In this document: positions 59,791 through 64,000 of the stretch, piece after piece
Layout of the letters: each line of letters begins with the position of its first letter
How positions within the stretch are numbered: position 1 is the stretch's first letter
Translations under genes and position numbers: made by a program
NCBI GenBank assembly: GCA_002375765.1
Contig: DFMV01000005.1
Coordinates: 56,401 to 120,400, forward strand
Source: Rhizobiales bacterium UBA3584
Lineage (GTDB): Bacteria; Pseudomonadota; Alphaproteobacteria; Rhizobiales; Devosiaceae
DNA length: 64,000 nucleotides
Direction: 5' to 3'
The notes under the pieces: model-generated
Told to the model about the DNA's origin: nothing
Databases searched by the model: none
The model's input: only the letters and a program-made list of their open reading frames with translations

Positions 59791-60618
59791 CTAGCCAGGG
59801 AGGGCAGCATACTCTCGTTCCAAGAGAACATCCCAATCTTCGAGAAACTCCGTAGGCCGAAGTTCGAATGCCGAAGGAATGTCCTCCCACCAAGGATCGT
59901 CCAGCGACCTGTGCGGCCCATCGTCCCAATCAGTCGCATCCACAGACGCAGTCGGCACAGCTTCTGACGATGAAATGGCAGCCAAAACCTCACGATCGGC
60001 AACGTCGCCGGTGTCACTTGCATCGTGGGAAGCTACATTTGCTGGATCAGCTTCATCTTTGCCAGCCTCAAGCGCCTGGAATTGCTTGTGCTGTTCCACC
60101 TCCTGTTGACCCTCCTCGACACCCTGACGTTCTGCTGCCCCTTCAAATGCCGGGATGTGGGACGGCTGCGTTGTCGGCTCATCGGGAACCGCCGCAACCG
60201 GCACGCTGACGGTTTCATCAACCGGCGCAGGTTGCCAGTTGCGATAATCGTGGCTTGGGATTGCGCCGGTCCGGTCGCACTTGAGTTCGGTCAGCCGCCA
60301 TTCGTTCACCCGCCGCTTTTGATGAAAGCTGTATCCTTCTGCCACGGCAATGAAGCCGTGCTCCTGCAACTCGACGAACGAGCGAGAAGCCGTGCTTCTG
60401 CTCATACCCATCAGCTCCGCCGCTCCCCTGGCGCCGAGTGCAATCAAACCATTGTTCCTGCCATTGTAGAATGACTTAAGCTCGACGTATAGAGAACGAG
60501 CGTTAGACGAAAGATCCCTCCACGCTGCAGTTCTCTTGAGTCCCAGCTCAATCTTGACGAATGGATTGGTGTTTTTCCACCGCTTTGCGCTACTCATGAT
60601 ACTACGAATCTTTTTCAT
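59791..60618 (-). CDS. Winged-helix plasmid/phage-like protein
   Basis: The 275-residue protein has an N-terminal winged-helix region (about 8-110) reading FVKIELGLKRTAAWRDLSSNARSLYVELKSFYNGRNNGLIALGARGAAELMGMSRSTASRSFVELQEHGF in successive blocks, similar to replication-initiator or plasmid helix-turn-helix proteins. The rest is acidic and low in complexity up to a C-terminal Trp-rich segment (WWEDIPSAFELRPTEFLEDWDVLL). Starts at 60618 or 60597 are possible. The upstream region carries CGGTCG/CGACCG (60622-60643) as a candidate self-regulatory site. A function in replication of the element is inference. Confidence 0.65.
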   Translation of the reverse strand: MKKIRSIMSSAKRWKNTNPFVKIELGLKRTAAWRDLSSNARSLYVELKSFYNGRNNGLIALGARGAAELMGMSRSTASRSFVELQEHGFIAVAEGYSFHQKRRVNEWRLTELKCDRTGAIPSHDYRNWQPAPVDETVSVPVAAVPDEPTTQPSHIPAFEGAAERQGVEEGQQEVEQHKQFQALEAGKDEADPANVASHDASDTGDVADREVLAAISSSEAVPTASVDATDWDDGPHRSLDDPWWEDIPSAFELRPTEFLEDWDVLLEREYAALPG

Positions 60619-60621
60619 CGA

Positions 60622-60643
60622 CGGTCGAAAAATTGTCCGACCG
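60622..60643. promoter_or_regulatory. Inverted repeat upstream of the winged-helix gene
   Basis: CGGTCG (60622-60627) and CGACCG (60638-60643) flank AAAAATTGTC, just before the start at 60618. A candidate operator. Confidence 0.35.
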
Positions 60644-60764
60644 ATTCGCGAACGAGTCAACCGGATGAATCGAATCGCTCGGCCGCACCACGTCGAATGA
60701 ACTGCGGATCGGTCGAACAGCCATCGGTCCTTACACTCCGGCCCTATGGCTTAGATGTATATGT

Positions 60765-60870
60765 GTCCCACGGTTGGGACTATGACCGTGCTTTGAAAAG
60801 CCGCTACAGTCTCATGAATGAGCCTACCGCCTGATCCTTTCCTGCCGACTGTCCCAGCTTTGGGACTATG
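60765..60870. repeat. Two GTCCCA-N4-TGGGACTATG palindromic repeats
   Basis: GTCCCA-CGGT-TGGGACTATG (60765-60784) and GTCCCA-GCTT-TGGGACTATG (60851-60870) share 16 of 20 bases and are 86 bases apart. A half site TGGGAC follows near 60881 and a compact GTCCCGGGAC lies at 61059-61068. No convincing gene lies here: opposed open frames (60804-61118 minus, 60868-61332 plus) have no ribosome sites and unconvincing sequence. Confidence 0.6.
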
Positions 60871-61139
60871 CGTTCACCTATGGGACTGGCTTCTGTTTTC
60901 GAGCCTGCGTCCACCACATCGGCAGGAGCCCACCCGACCTCAAAATCTAAGCCGCTCGTTTTATTGGACGGGACCAGGTCATCACAGGTTGATGGTGCAT
61001 CGTTTCCCGTCATTGGCTCGCATACACAAGATGCGAGAAACCATTCCCTAGATGTTTGGTCCCGGGACTTGATTTCGGCACCGAAGGCTGTGGGCAAGGT
61101 CTGTTGGTTTTTTGCCACGGGAATCGCAGGGAAGTATTA

Positions 61140-61334
61140 TCGATTGGCCCTGCCTAGCCCTGCGATCATACCGCAAGAGGAAGGAAAGCCGTCCACCGCA
61201 ACATTTGCGGTCTGTCCGGTTTCGGCGAGGAATTGGAGAATGCCGACATTCGGCATCCGTGTAGATCCTATGGGGATGGAAAGCGACCAGCGCTCTGCCA
61301 GAGTGAAGTCGCCAAACATCACCTGGAGGTAAGC
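61140..61334 (+). ncRNA. Structured leader of the IS110 transposase, candidate bridge RNA
   Basis: The 200 bases before the IS110 transposase fold into consecutive perfect hairpins: ACCGCAA-CAT-TTGCGGT (61195-61211) and ATGCCGA-CAT-TCGGCAT (61240-61256), both with a CAT triloop, followed by a GATCC/GGGAT-type pairing near 61265-61280. IS110-family elements encode a bridge RNA in this upstream end that pairs with donor and target DNA. The exact ends and guide loops cannot be set without comparing copies. Confidence 0.4.
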
Positions 61335-62492
61335 ATGCAAGCCCACACCATCAAAGCCCCGGCCGCTATCCGCGTCGATCTTGCCGCAATATTTGTCTCG
61401 TTGGAACTATCGCGTTCCAAATGGCTCGTGACCTCGCTTTCGCCGGGTGGAGGCGAGAGAATGTCGAGGCACATCGTCTCTGCGGGCGACATTCCCGGAT
61501 TACTCGATCACTTTGTGGAGCTGCAACGAAGGGCCGAGGTGCGGACAGGACAGTGTTTTCGGATCGTATCCATCCAGGAGGCTGGTTTGGATGGGTTCTG
61601 GATTCATCGAATTCTCGAACGCGAAAGCATCGAAAGCTACGTCGTTGATCCGGCGTCCATTGCCACATCGCGCCGTCGCCGTCAGGCAAAGACCGACAGG
61701 ATTGACGGAGAAGCACTGGTACGCGCTTTGTTGGCCTATAGCCGCGGCGAACCACGCGTTTGCGCTATGTTGCGTGTGCCAACTCCGGAGGAGGAGGACC
61801 GTCGCCGTCTGGTGCGGGAGCGGAAGGCGCTGACGAACGAGCGGATCAGACACGTCAACAGGATAAAAGGCCTCTTGTTCAGCCAAGGCGCATCCGGATA
61901 CGAACCCTTGAGGGCGGATCGACGCAAATGCCTGGATCGGCTTGTCACGGGAGACGGACATCCCCTGCCGCCAGCGCTCAAGGCGCAGATCAGCCGCGAG
62001 CTTGATCGCATCGAGTTGCTGCTCGAGCAAATCAAGAATGTCGAAGAGGCACGCGATGCCATGCTTGCCTCGGCAGATGTGCCAACACCGGCGATGCTGC
62101 TTAACCTCAAGGGAATTGGTCCCGAGTTTGCGGCTGTCCTTTGGTCCGAGGGGTTGTCGCGCAAGTTTGACAATCGACGACAGGTTGCCGCCTACGCTGG
62201 TTTGGTGCCGACGCCTTGGCAAAGCGGGCAGATAAATTGCGAACAGGGGGTCTCGAAGTCCGGCAACCCCAGGCTCCGATCGACACTTGTCCAGGTGGCT
62301 TGGCTTTGGGTGCGCCACCAACCCAATTCAGCGCTCAGTCAGTGGTTCAAGGCGCGGGTCACGCAAAATGGTGGCCGGTATAAGAAGACGGCGATCATCG
62401 CCCTCGCTCGCAAGCTTCTTGTCGCGTTGTGGAAATACGTGAATGCTGGTGTTGTCATAGAAGGAGCTCGCCTGACGAGACCCTCGGCATAA
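61335..62492 (+). CDS. IS110-family transposase (DEDD recombinase)
   Basis: The 385-residue enzyme has the N-terminal RuvC-like DEDD domain and C-terminal Transposase_20 domain. Expected acidic residues: the first reads as Glu24 in VSLELSRSKW (usually Asp), then Glu81 (SIQEAG), Asp120 and Asp123 (KTDRIDGEAL). The C-terminus has LNLKGIGPEFAAVLW, RRQVAAYAGLVP and GVSKSGNPRLRSTL, where the serine nucleophile is expected. GGAGG is upstream of the ATG at 61335. The start of the insertion probably lies in the leader region and its right end within 62493-62800, which contains the palindrome GGTTCGTTTACGAACC (62678-62693). Confidence 0.92.
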   Translation: MQAHTIKAPAAIRVDLAAIFVSLELSRSKWLVTSLSPGGGERMSRHIVSAGDIPGLLDHFVELQRRAEVRTGQCFRIVSIQEAGLDGFWIHRILERESIESYVVDPASIATSRRRRQAKTDRIDGEALVRALLAYSRGEPRVCAMLRVPTPEEEDRRRLVRERKALTNERIRHVNRIKGLLFSQGASGYEPLRADRRKCLDRLVTGDGHPLPPALKAQISRELDRIELLLEQIKNVEEARDAMLASADVPTPAMLLNLKGIGPEFAAVLWSEGLSRKFDNRRQVAAYAGLVPTPWQSGQINCEQGVSKSGNPRLRSTLVQVAWLWVRHQPNSALSQWFKARVTQNGGRYKKTAIIALARKLLVALWKYVNAGVVIEGARLTRPSA

Positions 62493-62896
62493 ACGCCAAT
62501 CGATTTTCTCAATCTCCAGGACCAATCAGGCCTGGCAGATCCTCGGTAGACGAACCGACGAAACTCATGGCCTAAACCGCCGCCGTTGTAGAATGGTTTC
62601 GTCTCTTGGGTCCGAATCCGCCGCAAGCGGGATCATGGAACAGGTGCAAGCGCCCTGACCGAATATAAGGTGGACTGGGTTCGTTTACGAACCGCGTCAT
62701 GCAAACGGACTCATCGAATGGATCTGTTGTGTTACCCTGCAGGATGCCGCCATGACGACTTAATGCCGATTATAGTTGACGATCCCCATATAAGAGTTTC
62801 GGCCGATTGAGGACAGGTCACGGCTTCCAGAACTTGGACAATTTATTGTCAGGCGCAGCCCTAGCTGAAGGTGGGCGGGACTCCAACCAGATCGAG
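62493..62896. other. Intergenic region after the IS110 transposase
   Basis: These 404 bases carry no convincing gene. They hold a perfect 16-bp palindrome GGTTCGTTTACGAACC at 62678-62693, which could belong to the IS right end. The IS boundary was not fixed. Confidence 0.5.
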
Positions 62897-63835
62897 TCAG
62901 TTCGTAGGTGCCTCACTTGGCAGTATCTGTCCGAGCACTTCCATATCATTGGTCAGTTCCGTTTCACCGGCTGGGAAGCCACTCTCCCCGAGCAGATATG
63001 CGATGATGGCCGTATATTGAGCCGGAGCCAGGCTGCCCGGAGCGTCCGCTGGCATGGCGCTGGATATGAAGCTGTAAAAATCTGCGGCGGTCGCATAGGT
63101 TTGAAAGTCGCCGACCATCTCTCCACCATGGCAGCCACCGCATGAAATTGCGAAGTCCCGCCGACCCTGCTCTGCTTGTTCTGCCGTGTAGAAAGCGCCG
63201 TCCGCTTCGCTGGGCACAGGGGCTGCCCCCCCTTCAGCAGCCTCTTCCTCGGTTGCCGCCTCAGTCTCAGTCGTCTCGTCTTGCGCGGCGTTGTCCGAGA
63301 TAGGGGTTTGGGTCTCTTCTGTGGTATCGGACTCAGGGCCAACGCCTTCAGATGATTGCTCTACGTCTGCAGGGTCGTCTTGCACCGCGCCAGCATTTGA
63401 CGGCACGATCTGAGCCATGATCTGGCGGTCTGGCGGCAATTCGGTATCGCCAGCTGGAAATCCCAGCTCGCCGAGAAAAAACGCAACGATGTCGGCGTAT
63501 TGCTGCGACGCCAGGGAGCCCGGATTCTCCCACGGCATATTGTTTGAGATGTAGGTGTAGAAGTCTTCGGCGGTGTCGGATTCCTCGAGCACCTGCGTCA
63601 TCGAGTAGCCATGGCAGCCGCCGCATTCGGTGACGAATACGGAGTTGCCACGGGAAGCCTGTTCCTCGGTGAACCACGCGGCACTGTCATGCTGATCAGC
63701 AGACAGGGGCGACACGGACAGCATCAGGGCGCCTGCTGCGGCCGCTACCGACAACTTCACTCTGGAGAGGACTGGTGCGGTTTCCCTTTTGTCCGACCTC
63801 CTCAAGTTGCTTCTTGGGTCCGCCACGTCGTTCAT
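62897..63835 (-). CDS. Diheme cytochrome c with two c-type domains
   Basis: The 312-residue protein has an N-terminal membrane or signal segment (VKLSVAAAAGALMLSVSPLS, about 26-46) and two mono-heme domains with CGGCH motifs at Cys71-Cys74-His75 and Cys232-Cys235-His236. Each is followed by a likely Met ligand in NNMPWENPGSL and SAMPADAPGSL. The domains are homologous repeats (AGxTELP... blocks) joined by a 70-residue acidic, Thr/Glu-rich linker. AGGAGG is 6 bases before the ATG at 63835. It is probably an electron carrier or subunit for a periplasmic dehydrogenase whose gene is outside the window. Downstream bases up to 62897 carry no further gene. Confidence 0.9.
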   Translation of the reverse strand: MNDVADPRSNLRRSDKRETAPVLSRVKLSVAAAAGALMLSVSPLSADQHDSAAWFTEEQASRGNSVFVTECGGCHGYSMTQVLEESDTAEDFYTYISNNMPWENPGSLASQQYADIVAFFLGELGFPAGDTELPPDRQIMAQIVPSNAGAVQDDPADVEQSSEGVGPESDTTEETQTPISDNAAQDETTETEAATEEEAAEGGAAPVPSEADGAFYTAEQAEQGRRDFAISCGGCHGGEMVGDFQTYATAADFYSFISSAMPADAPGSLAPAQYTAIIAYLLGESGFPAGETELTNDMEVLGQILPSEAPTN

Positions 63836-64000
63836 CTCTGTTCCTCCTAATCTGATTCGGCGAGACAACGGCCTTGTGGGGCCAGCCGCACTTCCGTCAG
63901 TAATTGTCGTCGGGATTGAATTCCGATTCCTCATCAACCAGTTCCACCTTGCTATGAAAATCGCCCTCCAAGACGATACTAGGTCCTGTTGACAAAGTCT

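Larger units (their letters stand above)
46009..64000. mobile_element. Putative integrative element in tRNA-Phe (right end not seen)
   Basis: The left boundary is the tRNA-Phe 3' fragment next to a tyrosine integrase. After it come phage/plasmid-like small genes, a metabolic cargo block, a winged-helix plasmid-like gene and an IS110 insertion. Because the fragment keeps the tRNA 3' end and the tRNA runs on the minus strand, an intact tRNA-Phe should mark the right end on the minus strand. I did not find a second copy up to 64000, so the element either extends past the window or ends at an unrecognised site. Confidence 0.5.

Noticed and set aside
60765..60870. The GTCCCA palindromes as a known parS or iteron
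   Set aside because: I could not match them with confidence to a named partition or origin site, so they are listed only as repeats.
60804..61118. Minus-strand open frame of 104 codons
   Set aside because: Overlaps the frame above on the other strand with no ribosome site and no recognised motif; not listed as a gene.
60868..61332. Open frame of 154 codons before the IS110 transposase
   Set aside because: No ribosome site, odd composition, opposed by a similar open frame, and it overlaps strong RNA hairpins; more likely a chance frame in the IS leader.
63980..64000. GGTCCTGTTGACAAAGTC at the right edge as an insertion sequence end
   Set aside because: It resembles terminal repeats of some IS elements, but only one end is in view and no transposase is seen.
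46009..64000. CRISPR array or restriction/defence system in the island
   Set aside because: No spaced direct repeats, Cas proteins, methyltransferase or toxin-antitoxin signatures were recognised in any frame.

Overview
The window looks like the chromosome of an alphaproteobacterium of the order Hyphomicrobiales (Rhizobiales), possibly a Devosia/Pelagibacterium-type organism; the genus is inference only. Supporting signs: a short-form HisG with HisZ, a tRNA-His of alphaproteobacterial type (G1-U72, no encoded G-1), an Irr/ICE-like iron box, a rhizobial-style agl alpha-glucoside locus, and many overlapping stop/start gene junctions.

Region 1 (1-8 kb) is housekeeping: the 3' end of groEL, a TSUP permease, a DoxX protein, the histidine genes hisS-hisZ-hisG in one translationally coupled minus-strand unit, tag (3-methyladenine DNA glycosylase I), a periplasmic L,D-transpeptidase, a FlbD-like Fis-domain protein and tRNA-His. 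Region 2 (8-14.5 kb) holds a large PAS protein with a degenerate histidine-kinase core, followed by a ferric-iron ABC importer (ATPase, binding protein, permease) with an ICE-like box in front of the binding protein. Region 3 (14.5-22.7 kb) is the alpha-glucoside system: aglE-aglF-aglG and aglA-aglK on the minus strand, split by the LacI-type regulator aglR on the plus strand. CCAAAACGTTTTGG operators sit in front of both units. Region 4 (22.7-35.3 kb) has a frameshifted HxlR regulator beside an unusual LLM-monooxygenase/FAD-oxidase fusion, a GH1 beta-glucosidase with its own LacI-type site, Mrp, transaldolase, an aminotransferase, DoxX, RsmJ, an M20 hydrolase, an AbrB-family permease and a second GH13 alpha-glucosidase. 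Region 5 (35.3-46 kb) has a cupin, a YegP-like protein, a circularly permuted ATP-grasp/alpha-E/transglutaminase-like operon whose transglutaminase lacks the catalytic cysteine, an AEC permease, glpK, an SLC13 permease, MgtC and small proteins.

Region 6 (46 kb to the end) appears to be an integrated element. A 3' fragment of a tRNA-Phe gene (46009-46058) is followed at once by a P4-type tyrosine integrase and about 5 kb of small, unrecognised phage/plasmid-like genes. Then comes a metabolic cargo block (DhaK-DhaL kinase, TRAP transporter, IclR regulator, DapA-family lyase/aldolase), a winged-helix plasmid-like gene, a region with repeated GTCCCA-N4-TGGGAC palindromes, an IS110-family transposase whose upstream leader folds into hairpins and may encode a bridge RNA, and a diheme cytochrome c. 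I could not find the right-hand attachment site, so the element probably continues past 64 kb, or the cargo is a separate insertion.

The points most worth following are the IS110 leader RNA, the tRNA-Phe island and its unknown cassette, the cysteine-less transglutaminase operon without its usual protease partner, the degenerate kinase, and the fused oxidoreductase next to a regulator broken by one missing base.
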